Below, one piece after another: positions 24,338-33,474 of a stretch of DNA of 64,000 nt. How positions within the stretch are numbered: the stretch's first letter is position 1; every line of letters starts with the position of its first letter. Both the position numbers and the translations under genes were made by a program. Source of the stretch: JAJFJD01 sp965228425 (GTDB taxonomy: Bacteria; Pseudomonadota; Alphaproteobacteria; UBA8366); NCBI GenBank assembly GCA_965228425.1, contig OZ245815.1:4340001-4404000 (forward strand). The letters are read 5' to 3'. The notes under the pieces are model-generated. The model saw only the letters and a program-made list of their open reading frames with translations, ran no database searches and was not told the origin of the DNA.

Positions 24338-25192
24338 TCAGCCGAAGCGCGCTTCGGCGTTGAGCGACAGGTTACCCTCGCCATCCGCGGCCCAGAGGGT
24401 GGCGCTGTCGCCGCCGTCGCCGGGTTTTCCGGCAACGGTGAACGGCGCGGTGTCGAACAGCGGACGGCCGAAACGGAAGTCGAAGCCGGTCATGGCGCGG
24501 CCTGGGAAATGCGACTGGCTCATTTCGATCAACATCATGGCGACCAGTCGGGCATTCACGATCAGGCCTGGGTATTTCTCGACCTCCATCACATAGCGCC
24601 GGTCGTAATGGATGCGCGCGGCGTTGAAGGTCAGCGCGGAGAACCTGAACATCTGCGTCGGATCCGGCTCGACCGTCTCCGTCCACGCGGCATCGGTCGG
24701 CGCCGGCTGCGGTTTTGGCGGCGGGGCGTCCGGCTTCGCCGCCTCGCGGTAGACGATGTCGTGCTCCTCCTCGACGGCGAGGCCATCTTCCCCGGCGATG
24801 GCATGATGGACCAGCACGAAGACCAGCGCCCCGCTGCGGCCCTGCTTGGCGGTGATGTTCGCGATCGTCGAGACGCGATCGATCCGCTCGCCCACGCGCA
24901 GCGGCCGGTGAAAGGTCAATCGTCCCCCGCCCCACATGCGGCGCGGCAGGGGCGCTGGCGGCAGAAAATCCTCCCCGCCGGGGTGACCGCGGGAGTCCAA
25001 TTGCGACTGCGGCACCCGGGCGTGGAAATACATCCAATGCGCCCCGACCGGGGCGGCATCCCCCGGTTTCAGGGCCGCCGGCTCGTGATCCAGCGTCGCC
25101 GCCAACCCGGCCAAGGGCGCGGCGGTCACCTCGTCCGCTGCGGTTTCGGTCCGGCCGATCCACTCATTCAAGGCGTCCTGATCCACGGTCAT
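24338..25192 (-). CDS. MaoC/FAS1-like hot-dog acyl-CoA hydratase (mesaconyl-C4-CoA hydratase-like)
   Basis: A 284-residue double hot-dog protein: an N-terminal MaoC-N-type domain (about 1-150), then a second hot-dog domain with MFRFSALTFNAARIHYDRRYV (about 180-200), the hydratase active-site helix with its Asn/His pair. The same layout occurs in mesaconyl-C4-CoA and itaconyl-CoA hydratases and in fungal HTD2-like dehydratases. It should hydrate a short branched or dicarboxylic enoyl-CoA. It is upstream of the TauD-type dioxygenase on the minus strand and divergent from map. Substrate assignment is tentative. Confidence 0.83.
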   Translation of the reverse strand: MTVDQDALNEWIGRTETAADEVTAAPLAGLAATLDHEPAALKPGDAAPVGAHWMYFHARVPQSQLDSRGHPGGEDFLPPAPLPRRMWGGGRLTFHRPLRVGERIDRVSTIANITAKQGRSGALVFVLVHHAIAGEDGLAVEEEHDIVYREAAKPDAPPPKPQPAPTDAAWTETVEPDPTQMFRFSALTFNAARIHYDRRYVMEVEKYPGLIVNARLVAMMLIEMSQSHFPGRAMTGFDFRFGRPLFDTAPFTVAGKPGDGGDSATLWAADGEGNLSLNAEARFG

Positions 25193-25368
25193 GTCCTTAT
25201 TTTCCTTGCGTTCCGATCCCGTGCGGGGTTTTCTGCGGGTTTCGGGAAAGGCGCGGAAACCCTGGGGTTCGGTTTACCAATCCCCAACTATTTCCTGCCA
25301 GACCTACACATAACCCGGGCGACGGCCTAAGTTACCACCAATTGCAATAACGAGATCAAGCCGACCTC

Positions 25369-26190
25369 ATGACCGATGCACAGCGCAGCGAGCGCCGATC
25401 CTACGACACCGTGCCCATCCACGACGCGGCCGACTACGAAGGCATGCGGGTGGCGGGCCGCCTCGCCGCCGAGGTACTCGATTTCATCACGCCCCATGTG
25501 ATCCCCGGCGTTTCGACCGGTGAGCTGGACCGTCTGTGCCACGACTATATCCTGAAGCATGAGGCAATCCCGGCGCCGCTGAACTACCGCGGTTTTCCGA
25601 AATCGATCTGCACGTCGGTCAATCACGTGGTCTGTCACGGCATCCCCGACGACGCGAAGAAGCTCGGCAACGGCGACATCATCAACATCGACATCACCGT
25701 GATCGTCGACGGCTGGCACGGCGACACGAGCCGCATGTTCCACGTCGGCGATAAGGTCGGGGTCAAGGCGCGCAATCTGGTGCAGACCACTTATGACGCG
25801 ATGATGATGGGGATCGACGTGGTGCGCCCCGGTGCGACGCTGGGCGATATCGGGCACGCGATCCAGTCCTATGCAGAATCCAAGCGCTTTTCCGTGGTGC
25901 GCGATTTCTGCGGGCACGGCATCGGCAAGATCTTCCACTGCGCCCCAAGCATCCTGCACTTCGGCGCACCTGGCCAGGGCATGCCGCTGGAAGAAGGCAT
26001 GTTCTTCACCGTCGAACCGATGATCAACGCGGGCCGTTTCGACGTGAAAATCCTGGGCGACGGCTGGACGGCGGTCACCAAGGACCGCAGCCTGTCGGCG
26101 CAGTTCGAACACACCATCGCCGTCACCGCCGACGGCTACGAAATCTTCACGCTCTCGCCCGCCGGACATACCGCGCCGCCCTTCACTTAG
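25369..26190 (+). CDS. map: Type I methionine aminopeptidase
   Basis: At 273 residues it removes the initiator methionine from nascent proteins. The metal-binding residues are visible in NIDITVIVDGWHGDTSRMF (two Asp), CGHGIGKIFH (His), FFTVEPMIN (Glu) and AQFEHTIAVT (Glu). The substrate histidine lies in NHVVCHGIPD. The N-terminal 20 residues before YEGMRVAGRLAAEVLD are a short extension. radC follows after 26 bases on the same strand, then ridA overlapping radC, so the three may be cotranscribed. Confidence 0.97.
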   Translation: MTDAQRSERRSYDTVPIHDAADYEGMRVAGRLAAEVLDFITPHVIPGVSTGELDRLCHDYILKHEAIPAPLNYRGFPKSICTSVNHVVCHGIPDDAKKLGNGDIINIDITVIVDGWHGDTSRMFHVGDKVGVKARNLVQTTYDAMMMGIDVVRPGATLGDIGHAIQSYAESKRFSVVRDFCGHGIGKIFHCAPSILHFGAPGQGMPLEEGMFFTVEPMINAGRFDVKILGDGWTAVTKDRSLSAQFEHTIAVTADGYEIFTLSPAGHTAPPFT

Positions 26191-26216
26191 GGCATAGCGC
26201 GGCGGCAGAGGACACC

Positions 26217-26945
26217 ATGCCGCGCACACCGGACGACCCCGCCACCCCTCCTGCCCGCCAACCGGCAGCGAAACGCCCCCATTATCACGGCCACCGGCAA
26301 CGTCTGCGCGAACGCTTCACCGCGACCGGCGGCGACGGCATGCCGGACTACGAACTCCTGGAACTGTTGCTCGCGCAAGCGATCCCGCGCCGCGACGTAA
26401 AGCCGCTCGCCAAGGACCTGCTGGAAAAATTCGGCAGTTTCGCCGGGGTGATCACCGCCGACCCCGACCGGCTCTCGGCGGTAAAGGGGATGGGCGACAG
26501 CTCGGCCACCGCGCTGAAGGTGGTGCAGGCCGCCGCGGTCCGGCTGCTGCAACAACAAGTGCTCGGCCGCGACGTGATCGACAGCTGGGACCGGCTGGTG
26601 GAGTACTGCACCGCTGCGATGGCGCATGAACCGGTCGAGCAGCTCCGCCTGCTGTTCCTTAACCGCAAGAACGTCCTGATCGCCGACGAGGTGCAACAGC
26701 AGGGCACCGTCGACCACACGCCCCTCTACACCCGCGAGGTCGTGAAACGCGCGCTGGAATTGAGCGCCAGCGCCCTGATCGTCGTGCATAACCATCCGTC
26801 CGGCGACGCCACGCCGAGCCAGGGCGACATCCGCATGACGAAGGAGCTGCGCGAGGCGCTGGAAAAAATCGGCATCGCGTTGCACGATCACCTGGTCATC
26901 GGCCGCCACGGCCACGAAAGCTTCCGGGCGAAAGGATTGTTATGA
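26217..26945 (+). CDS. radC: RadC family JAMM-domain protein
   Basis: The 242-residue protein has a helix-hairpin-helix-like N-terminal part (LLEKFGSFAGVITADPDRLSAVKGMG within about 60-100) and a C-terminal JAMM metalloprotease-like domain with the zinc motif HNHPSGDATPSQGD. The name comes from early repair studies, and the molecular role remains uncertain. It starts 26 bases after map. Its TGA overlaps the ATG of ridA by four bases, giving translational coupling. Length is typical for alphaproteobacterial RadC. Confidence 0.95.
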   Translation: MPRTPDDPATPPARQPAAKRPHYHGHRQRLRERFTATGGDGMPDYELLELLLAQAIPRRDVKPLAKDLLEKFGSFAGVITADPDRLSAVKGMGDSSATALKVVQAAAVRLLQQQVLGRDVIDSWDRLVEYCTAAMAHEPVEQLRLLFLNRKNVLIADEVQQQGTVDHTPLYTREVVKRALELSASALIVVHNHPSGDATPSQGDIRMTKELREALEKIGIALHDHLVIGRHGHESFRAKGLL

Positions 26946-27358
26946 GCGATACCACCCCAAAGAAACGCCGGGTCATCAGCGAGCATGTGGGCGAGCCGCC
27001 CGAGGGCACCTGGTCGAACTGCCTCGTCGTCGGCGACCAGGTCTCGATCGCCGGGATGACCGCGCGCGGGTCGGAATTCGACGGCGGCATGGACGAGAGC
27101 GACGCCTACGCCCAGGCGAAGGCGATCTTCCAGAAGATCAAGCACCTGATGGAAGCCGCCGGCGGGTCGATGGACGACCTGACCAAGATCGTCGTCTACC
27201 TGACCGACATCGACGAGCGCGACGCGGTCTGGAAGGCGCGGCGCGAATTCTTCACCGAGCCTTTCCCCGTCTCGACCCTGTTTGAGGTGAGCAAGCTGGT
27301 CCGCCCGGAAATGAAGGTGGAGATCGACGCGCTCGGGACGCTCGGCTGCGGCGGCTGA
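26942..27358 (+). CDS. RidA family enamine/imine deaminase (first copy)
   Basis: A 138-residue YjgF/YER057c/UK114-type protein that hydrolyses reactive enamines such as 2-aminoacrylate, or acts in a catabolic pathway. Characteristic segments are QAKAIFQKIKHLMEAAGGSM, DLTKIVVYLTDIDERDAVW and the terminal VRPEMKVEIDALGTLG with the conserved Glu. The catalytic arginine of true RidA would be expected near the VRPEMKVEID region; by eye it reads VRPEM. Its ATG overlaps the radC stop. A second RidA-family protein is at 63109-63489. Confidence 0.92.
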   Translation: MSDTTPKKRRVISEHVGEPPEGTWSNCLVVGDQVSIAGMTARGSEFDGGMDESDAYAQAKAIFQKIKHLMEAAGGSMDDLTKIVVYLTDIDERDAVWKARREFFTEPFPVSTLFEVSKLVRPEMKVEIDALGTLGCGG

Positions 27359-27365
27359 CCGCGCC

Positions 27366-28433
27366 CTAGAGCTTCGACAGCACGTCGCGGGTTTCGGCGA
27401 CCAGCGTTTCGATCAAATCGGCGGCGGGCATCGCCCGGTTCATCGCCATCGCCTGCCCCGCATACATCGCCTGGAAATCCGTCGTGTCCTGCGACCCGCC
27501 CGCCGTGCGCAGGGGGGCGACCAGGCTGTAATGCACCGGGAAAGGCGGCGCGTCGTGTTCCAGATCGGCAAGTTCGTTATACAGCCGGTTCCGCACCAGC
27601 CGCGCCGGCCGGCCGGAGGACAGCGCCGTCACCATCGTGTCTTCGGCTTGGCCGTTCACCAACGCATCCTGCCACATCGGATGCACCGAAGCTTCGGGAC
27701 AAGTCAGGAAAGCGGTGCCCATCTGGATGCCGCTCGCCCCCAGCGCCAGGGCCGCCGCGATGCCGCGCCCGTCGGCGATGCCGCCCGCGGCGATCACCGG
27801 CACGCCGACCGCATCGACCACTTGCGGGATAAGCGGGAAATTCGACACGCTGCCCGTCTCCATCGGCCCGGCGAAGGTGCCGCGATGGCCGCCCGCTTCG
27901 TAGCCCTGCGCGATGATCGCGTCCATACCGGATGAGTCCAACAGCCGCGCCTCCGCCACCGTTGTTGCGCTGGCGATCAGGACGATCCCGGCCTCCTTCA
28001 GTGCAGTGAGCGCCGCCTCGTCCGGCAGCCCGAAATGGAAGCTGATCACCGGCGGCCGCAGGTCCAGCATGGTTTCCAGGATGGCATCGTCGAACCCGCC
28101 ATAGGGCACGGTCGCCTGCGGCACCTCGCCGATGCCCAATTCCGCGTAATAGGGCGCGAGGCGTTCCCGCATTTCTTCCGCCGCGGCCGGGTCCAGTTCC
28201 GGCTCTTCGTGCGCGAAGAAATTCAGGTTGAACGGCCGGTTGGTCGCCTTGCGGATATCGGCGTTCAGCGTCCGCAGCCCGTCGGGCGTCTGCCGCGCGC
28301 AACCGAGCGAGCCGAGCCCGCCGGCATTCGACACCGCGCCGACCAACGCCGGCGTGGTCGATCCCGCCATCGGCGCCTGAATGATCGGATGGTCGATTCC
28401 GAGCAGTTCCAGCAAGTCGGTCTTGGGCCACAT
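27366..28433 (-). CDS. Nitronate monooxygenase family flavoprotein (second copy)
   Basis: A 355-residue FMN TIM-barrel protein with the family start HPIIQAPMAGSTTPALVGAVSNAGGLGSLG, of which the QAPMAG segment is diagnostic. It also has IIAQGYEAGGHRGTF with the proposed catalytic histidine and GGIADGRGIAAALALGASG. It fits class I/II nitronate monooxygenases better than the divergent copy at 21464-22597. It lies convergent to ridA. An alpha/beta hydrolase gene begins upstream on the same strand, with 15 bases between its stop and this start, so they form an operon. The physiological role may be detoxification of nitroalkanes such as propionate-3-nitronate. Confidence 0.93.
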   Translation of the reverse strand: MWPKTDLLELLGIDHPIIQAPMAGSTTPALVGAVSNAGGLGSLGCARQTPDGLRTLNADIRKATNRPFNLNFFAHEEPELDPAAAEEMRERLAPYYAELGIGEVPQATVPYGGFDDAILETMLDLRPPVISFHFGLPDEAALTALKEAGIVLIASATTVAEARLLDSSGMDAIIAQGYEAGGHRGTFAGPMETGSVSNFPLIPQVVDAVGVPVIAAGGIADGRGIAAALALGASGIQMGTAFLTCPEASVHPMWQDALVNGQAEDTMVTALSSGRPARLVRNRLYNELADLEHDAPPFPVHYSLVAPLRTAGGSQDTTDFQAMYAGQAMAMNRAMPAADLIETLVAETRDVLSKL

Positions 28434-28448
28434 AAAATCGCGCTCCGG

Positions 28449-29330
28449 TCAGTCCTTCAGAAAATCCCGCACCAGCTTGAGGAACACGTCGAGCTGGTCG
28501 TGATGCACCCAATGCCCGGCGCCGCTCACCTCTTCCACGGCGGCGTTGTTGAAGTAGGCGGCGCGGCCGTCCTTGCGCGGATCGGTCGCCCAACTATCGG
28601 TGCCATGAATCAGCAGCGTCGGGCAGGCGATGGCGCCCCACAATTCCTTGGTCGCCGCGCTGGGCATGGTGAAGGGCGGCGTCGCGCGGGTGTAGTTGTC
28701 GTATTTCCAGCTATAGGTGCGGTCCTCGTTCTGGTTGACCCCATGGATGGTGAGGTGGCGCGCCTGTTCCGGCGTCAGATGCGGGTTCGCTTCCTGCATC
28801 CGCTGCCATGCATCTTCCAGCGTCTTATAGCGGCGCGGCACCCGGCCGGCGAGATTGCGCAACTGATCGACCCACCGCACCACCCGGCCCTGTGCGGTCA
28901 GGTCGGCGTCTTCCTTCTCGCGGTCCGGCGGCGGGCCGACACCCTCGATCGCGACCACCTTCTCGACGATATCCGGATACAGGCCGGCGTAGCGCAAGCT
29001 GATCGCCCCGCCGAGGGAATGGCCGATAATCTTAAGCGGCGTCAGCTCGGTCTGATGCAGAAGCTGTGCGATGTCGAAGACGTATTCCGAGATCGAGTAG
29101 CTGCCGCCGAGCATCCACTGCGAATCCCCATGGCCGCGCAGGTCGGGTGCGATGATGTGATAGTCGTGCCGCAGCGCCTCGGCGACCCAGTCCCAGTTCC
29201 GGCAATGGTCGCGCCCGCCATGCACCAGCAGCAGCGGCGGCGCGCCGGCATTGCCCCAATCGACATAGTGCAGCCGCAGCCGTTGCGAGAAATAGCTGTG
29301 CGAGGTGGGGCCGTGGACAGGTTCCGACAT
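28449..29330 (-). CDS. Alpha/beta hydrolase
   Basis: I take the ATG at 29330 (MSEPVHGPTSHSYF), which removes an unlikely 23-residue extension and gives 293 residues. The fold markers are LLLVHGGRDHCRNWD (oxyanion loop), the nucleophile elbow IGHSLGGAISL, an acid in LLIHGTDSW and the histidine in GAGHWVHHDQ. It should hydrolyse an ester, lactone or C-C bond of a small molecule. It precedes the second nitronate monooxygenase by 15 bases on the same strand. The substrate is not apparent. Confidence 0.92.
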   Translation of the reverse strand: MSEPVHGPTSHSYFSQRLRLHYVDWGNAGAPPLLLVHGGRDHCRNWDWVAEALRHDYHIIAPDLRGHGDSQWMLGGSYSISEYVFDIAQLLHQTELTPLKIIGHSLGGAISLRYAGLYPDIVEKVVAIEGVGPPPDREKEDADLTAQGRVVRWVDQLRNLAGRVPRRYKTLEDAWQRMQEANPHLTPEQARHLTIHGVNQNEDRTYSWKYDNYTRATPPFTMPSAATKELWGAIACPTLLIHGTDSWATDPRKDGRAAYFNNAAVEEVSGAGHWVHHDQLDVFLKLVRDFLKD

Positions 29331-29512
29331 GGCGCAGGGCTTCCTTGGTCTTGCCATGGCGCGCAATGGGCCAAGGCACTGAAGAATGGCCGTTCTCATA
29401 CACCTTCGCGGCCGGTCTGGCGAGACATCCGTTTTTCAGGTATCACAGAGGACAGAAGCAATCCGGCCTGCCCCGGCCGCCGTAACCACCGCTGCGCAAA
29501 GGATTTTGAGGC

Positions 29513-31843
29513 ATGAGCGACGCAGATCCATCGATTATCCGCCGACGGCATTCGTCCCATTGGGGCGCGTTCAACACGCTGGTGAAGGACGGCAAGCTGG
29601 TCGGCGTCGAACCCTTCGAAAAGGACTCGCATCCGTCGCGCATCATCGACTCGATCCCGGACTCGCTCTACGCCGAGACGCGCATCAAACAGCCGATGAT
29701 CCGGGCAAGCTGGCTGAAGGACGGCCCCGGCGCCCGCACCGACCGGCGCGGCGCGGAACCCTTCGTGCCCGTCCCGTGGGACGAGGCGCTCGACCTCCTG
29801 GCGGCGGAACTGAAGCGGGTCAAAGAGAAGCACGGCAACGAGTCGATCTTCGGCGGGTCCTACGGCTGGTCCAGCGCCGGGCGCTTCCATCACGCCAAGA
29901 CGCAGTTGCAGCGATTCCTCGGCATGTTCGGCGGCTATACCGCCCAAGTGCACAGCTACAGCAACGCGGCCGGACACGCGATCCTGCCCTATATCTTCGG
30001 CGACCCCGGCCTGGGCCGTGGGCCGTTCACCTCCTGGGACAGCATCGCGGACCATTGCGACTTGTTCGTTTCCTTCGGCGGCCTCGGCCTCAAGAACACG
30101 CAGGTCGAGCCGGGCGGCATGGGCGAGCACGGCACGCACAAATGGCTCGACAAGCTGAAGAACGGCCGCACGAAATTCGTCAGCATCACGCCGCTGCGCG
30201 ACGACACCGCGGACTTCCTGGATGCGGATTGGCTGGCGCCGCGGCCCGGCAGCGACGTCGCCCTGATGCTGGGCATCGCGCATACCCTGGTCGAAGAAGG
30301 CCTGCACGACCGCGCGGCGCTCGACCGGTTCTGCACAGGCTACGATAAATTCGAGCCCTATCTGCTGGGCGAGACCGACGGTCAGCCGAAGACCGCCGAC
30401 TGGGCCGCCGCGATCTGCGAAATCGATGCGGACACGATCCGCGGGCTGGCGCGCCGCATGGCCGCCGGGCGCACGATGATCGGCACCGCCTATGCGCTGC
30501 AACGCGCCGAGCACGGCGAGCAAACCTATTGGATGACCACGACGCTGGCGGCGATGCTCGGCCAGATCGGCCTGCCGGGCGGAGGCTGCGGCTTCGGCTA
30601 TGGCAGCATGAACGGCTACGGCAACCCGGTGGAGCGTTTCGCCGTGCCCGCCATGCCGAGTGGCGAGAACCCAACGCGCAGCTATATCCCGGTCGCACGA
30701 ATTGCCGACCTGCTGCTCAATCCCGGCGGGCCCTATCAATTCAACGGCATGGACCGGACCTATCCGGACACGCGCCTCGTCTACTGGTGCGGCGGCAACC
30801 CGTTTCATCACCACCAGGACCTGAACAAGCTGATCAAGGCGTGGCAAAAGCCGGAAACCATCGTGCTGAACGAAATCTGGTGGACCGCGACCGCCCGCCA
30901 TGCGGATATCGTGCTGCCCGCCACGACGACGCTGGAACGCAACGACATCGGCGCCAGCTCACGCGACCGCTTCATCATGGCGATGCAGAAGGCGATTGAG
31001 CCGGTCGGCGACGCGCGCAACGATTTCGACATCTTCGCCGGCCTGGCGAAGCGGCTCGGCTTCGAGGAACGCTTCACCGAGGGCCGCAACGAGGACGAAT
31101 GGCTGCGCCATCTCTACAACGTGTCGCGCCAGCAGGCCGCGAAGAAGCGCATCGAACTGCCGAGCTTCGACGAGTTCTGGGAAGAAGGCTATGTGGAGAC
31201 GCCGGAGCCGGACGGCGCCTATATCGCCTTCGAAGCTTTCCGCAACGATCCCGAGAACAGCCCGCTGCGCACGCCGTCAGGCAAGGTGGAGATCTTCTCC
31301 GAGACCATCGCCGGCTACGGCTACGACGACTGCCCCGGCCATCCGGTATGGCTCGAACCGAAGGAATGGCTCGGCGGCGACCGGGCGGCGGCCTTCCCGC
31401 TGCACATGGTCTCGAACCAACCGGTGACCAAACTGCACGGTCAAATGGACGACGGCCGCGTCAGCGCCGAAAGTAAGGTGAAAGGCCGCGAACCGGTCGT
31501 CATGCATCCCGACGACGCAGCGGCGCGCGGCATCAAGGACGGCGACATCGTGCGCGTCTTCAACGACCGCGGCGCGATCCTTTCGGCGGCGATCCTGTCC
31601 GAAGACACCCGCCCCGGCGTGATCCGCATCTCCACCGGCGCGTGGTACGACCCGGCCGAGCCGGGCCGGATCGGCAGCCTGGAGAAACACGGCAATCCCA
31701 ACGTGCTGACGCCGGACCGCGGCACCTCAAAACTGGCGCAAGGCCCCATCGCCCATAGCGCGCTGGTCGAGATCGAGCTGTATGACGAGGACGCCCCGCA
31801 AGTCACCGCCTTCGACCCGCCCGAGATGGCGAAGTCGGCGTGA
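29513..31843 (+). CDS. Molybdopterin oxidoreductase of the DMSO reductase family (BisC-like)
   Basis: The 776-residue protein contains the bis-MGD catalytic domain and the C-terminal molybdopterin-binding domain. YGWSSAGRFHHAKTQ carries the serine expected to bind molybdenum, as in DMSO, TMAO and biotin sulfoxide reductases. The C-terminal part has VSNQPVTKLHGQMDDG and RISTGAWYDP. No twin-arginine signal peptide or N-terminal iron-sulfur motif is present, so it is probably cytoplasmic, like BisC, and may repair S-oxides or N-oxides. It is divergent from the hydrolase gene, with 182 bases between the start codons. Confidence 0.93.
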   Translation: MSDADPSIIRRRHSSHWGAFNTLVKDGKLVGVEPFEKDSHPSRIIDSIPDSLYAETRIKQPMIRASWLKDGPGARTDRRGAEPFVPVPWDEALDLLAAELKRVKEKHGNESIFGGSYGWSSAGRFHHAKTQLQRFLGMFGGYTAQVHSYSNAAGHAILPYIFGDPGLGRGPFTSWDSIADHCDLFVSFGGLGLKNTQVEPGGMGEHGTHKWLDKLKNGRTKFVSITPLRDDTADFLDADWLAPRPGSDVALMLGIAHTLVEEGLHDRAALDRFCTGYDKFEPYLLGETDGQPKTADWAAAICEIDADTIRGLARRMAAGRTMIGTAYALQRAEHGEQTYWMTTTLAAMLGQIGLPGGGCGFGYGSMNGYGNPVERFAVPAMPSGENPTRSYIPVARIADLLLNPGGPYQFNGMDRTYPDTRLVYWCGGNPFHHHQDLNKLIKAWQKPETIVLNEIWWTATARHADIVLPATTTLERNDIGASSRDRFIMAMQKAIEPVGDARNDFDIFAGLAKRLGFEERFTEGRNEDEWLRHLYNVSRQQAAKKRIELPSFDEFWEEGYVETPEPDGAYIAFEAFRNDPENSPLRTPSGKVEIFSETIAGYGYDDCPGHPVWLEPKEWLGGDRAAAFPLHMVSNQPVTKLHGQMDDGRVSAESKVKGREPVVMHPDDAAARGIKDGDIVRVFNDRGAILSAAILSEDTRPGVIRISTGAWYDPAEPGRIGSLEKHGNPNVLTPDRGTSKLAQGPIAHSALVEIELYDEDAPQVTAFDPPEMAKSA

Positions 31844-31885
31844 CGGGTGTCGACCGTTCGACGTCAGGCACGAAATTTAACGTTT

Positions 31886-31964
31886 CTGGATTCCCGCTTT
31901 CGCGGGAATGACGATCAAGCGGAGATCCATATCTCAGCGTCGCTCCCGCGAAAGCGGGAGTCCA
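31886..31964. repeat. Short inverted-repeat element (MITE-like, two hairpins)
   Basis: Two hairpins face each other: TTCCCGC-TTTC-GCGGGAA (31891-31908) and CTCCCGC-GAAA-GCGGGAG (31943-31960). The two units are inverted copies with flanks TGGA/TCCA and GACG/CGTC. This resembles the dispersed 'GGATTCCCGCnTTCGCGGGAATGACG' repeats common in proteobacterial genomes. It may also end or process the upstream transcript. Confidence 0.75.
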
Positions 31965-31992
31965 TCGAGCCAATTAAAACGGAGACTCAAGC

Positions 31993-32520
31993 ATGAAATA
32001 CGCCCTCGGCGACACGCGCGTGCAAACGGACGGCGACAACTACTGGATCGCGCCGAACGCCGCGGTCATCGGCAACGTGATCCTGAAGAAGAACGCCAGC
32101 GTCTGGTGGAACTGCGTGCTGCGCGGCGACAACGACCCGATCACGCTGGGCGAGAACACGCAGGTGCAGGACGGCACTGTCATCCACGCCGACCCCGGCT
32201 TCCCCTGCACGCTCGGCGACAATGTCAGCATCGGTCACTCGGTCATGCTGCACGGCTGCACCGTCGACGACGAAACCCTGATCGGCATCGGCGCCGTCAT
32301 CCTGAACGGCGCTAAGATCGGCAAAAACTGCGTCATCGGCGCCAACGCCTTCATCCCCGAAGGCAAGGAGATCCCCGACCGCTCGGTCGTCTTCGGCTCC
32401 CCCGGCAAGGTGGTGAAGGAAGTCGAGGACAAACACATCGAGATGGTAAAACGCATCCCCGGCAATTACGTCCGCCGCTGGCAGCAATATAAGGAGCAGT
32501 TGCGGGAAGACGGGCTGTAG
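31993..32520 (+). CDS. Gamma-type carbonic anhydrase family protein
   Basis: A 175-residue left-handed beta-helix protein built from hexapeptide repeats (for example VIGNVI, VSIGHS, IGIGAV, IGKNCVIGANAFI). The three zinc histidines appear in TVIHADPG, SIGHSVM and MLHGCTV. Members of the YrdA/PaaY branch have weak or no carbonic anhydrase activity, and some act as thioesterases in phenylacetate-type pathways. A good terminator follows 21 bases downstream. It lies alone between the inverted-repeat element and the terminator. Confidence 0.92.
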   Translation: MKYALGDTRVQTDGDNYWIAPNAAVIGNVILKKNASVWWNCVLRGDNDPITLGENTQVQDGTVIHADPGFPCTLGDNVSIGHSVMLHGCTVDDETLIGIGAVILNGAKIGKNCVIGANAFIPEGKEIPDRSVVFGSPGKVVKEVEDKHIEMVKRIPGNYVRRWQQYKEQLREDGL

Positions 32521-32540
32521 GCCACACGATATCGAAACGA

Positions 32541-32574
32541 AAAAGCCCCGGTCCAATCGACCGGGGCTTTTTGT
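32541..32574. terminator. Bidirectional rho-independent terminator
   Basis: AAAAGCCCCGGTC (32541-32553) pairs perfectly with GACCGGGGCTTTT (32559-32571) around a five-base loop, with a T run on the plus strand and an A run on the left. It can end both the carbonic anhydrase gene and the convergent aldolase gene. Confidence 0.92.
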
Positions 32575-32591
32575 TTGACGTACGAGTGCCT

Positions 32592-33377
32592 CTACGTCCG
32601 ATAGCTGGTGTCGTCGCGGTCGAGCATGCGTTTGAAGGCGTCCCATTCGACGGTGCCGACCGGGCGGTGGCCGTCCTTGCCGGAGAAGCGTTTGCCCTGA
32701 TCCGCCGTCTTGCGGATTGTGGCGTCGCTGATTTCCGCCCAATCCGCGCCGGCCTGCTGGAAATGCAATTGCATGCGGCAGGCGCGCTCCAGCTTGTACA
32801 TGTGTACGAAGGCTTCGCCGATCGTCTCCCCCACGGTCATCAAGCCGTGGTTGCGCAACACCAGCATGCGCTTGTCGCCGAGGTCGGCCACGATGCGCTC
32901 GCGCTCGTCCAATTGTTCGGCGGCGCCCTCGTAGTCGTGATAGGCGATCTCGTCCCAGATCACGAGCTGCATCTGGCTGAGCGGCAAGATGCCGTCCTTC
33001 TGGCAGGATACGCCGACGCCCGCATAGGTATGCGTGTGAAGCGCGCAGAGCAAATGCGGTGCGGCCATGTGGACCGCGCTGTGGATCACGAAGCCCGCCG
33101 GGTTCACCGAATAGCCGTTGCTGTCGCCGATGATGTTGCCGTCCACGTCGATCTTGACCAGCGAGGAGGCGGTGATCTCGTCGAACATCATGCCGTAGGG
33201 ATTCAGCAGGAAGTGATCCTCCGGTCCCGGCACGCGGGCCGAGATATGCGTCGCCAGATGATCGTCCCAGCCCATCTTGTGGACCATGCGATAGCAGGCC
33301 GCCAACTCGACCCGGGTATCCCATTCCTCGTCGGAAACATCCTGCGGACGCTTCACCTCTTTCAATGCGGTGGCCAT
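32592..33377 (-). CDS. Class II aldolase/adducin family protein (second copy)
   Basis: The ATG at 33377 has GGAGG five bases upstream. A TTG four codons earlier is a less likely start. The 261-residue protein shows THISARVPGPEDHFLLNPYG, the zinc motif HTHTYAG and RNHGLMTVG. It is a close paralogue of the partial gene at 1-599 and more distant from 35447-36181. The full set of zinc ligands suggests an active aldolase, epimerase or decarboxylase. It lies 97 bases downstream of the dihydroxyphthalate-decarboxylase-like gene on the same strand. Confidence 0.92.
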   Translation of the reverse strand: MATALKEVKRPQDVSDEEWDTRVELAACYRMVHKMGWDDHLATHISARVPGPEDHFLLNPYGMMFDEITASSLVKIDVDGNIIGDSNGYSVNPAGFVIHSAVHMAAPHLLCALHTHTYAGVGVSCQKDGILPLSQMQLVIWDEIAYHDYEGAAEQLDERERIVADLGDKRMLVLRNHGLMTVGETIGEAFVHMYKLERACRMQLHFQQAGADWAEISDATIRKTADQGKRFSGKDGHRPVGTVEWDAFKRMLDRDDTSYRT

Positions 33378-33474
33378 GCGGTCCTCCAATAAATCTGTGA
33401 AATTTGCGCGATTGGGGCAACGCGCATTATCGCCATGACAGAAACCTAGCGCAAACGACAGCCGTCACAATCTA

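Noticed and set aside
28035..29516. 493-codon plus-strand frame across the nitronate monooxygenase and hydrolase genes
   Set aside because: It spans two well-supported minus-strand genes and has no domain signal.
29396..30901. 501-codon open frame antisense to the molybdoenzyme
   Set aside because: Shadow of a confidently identified gene, no ribosome-binding site and low-complexity composition.
31987..33420. 477-codon minus-strand frame over the carbonic anhydrase, terminator and aldolase
   Set aside because: It crosses a strong terminator and two good genes.
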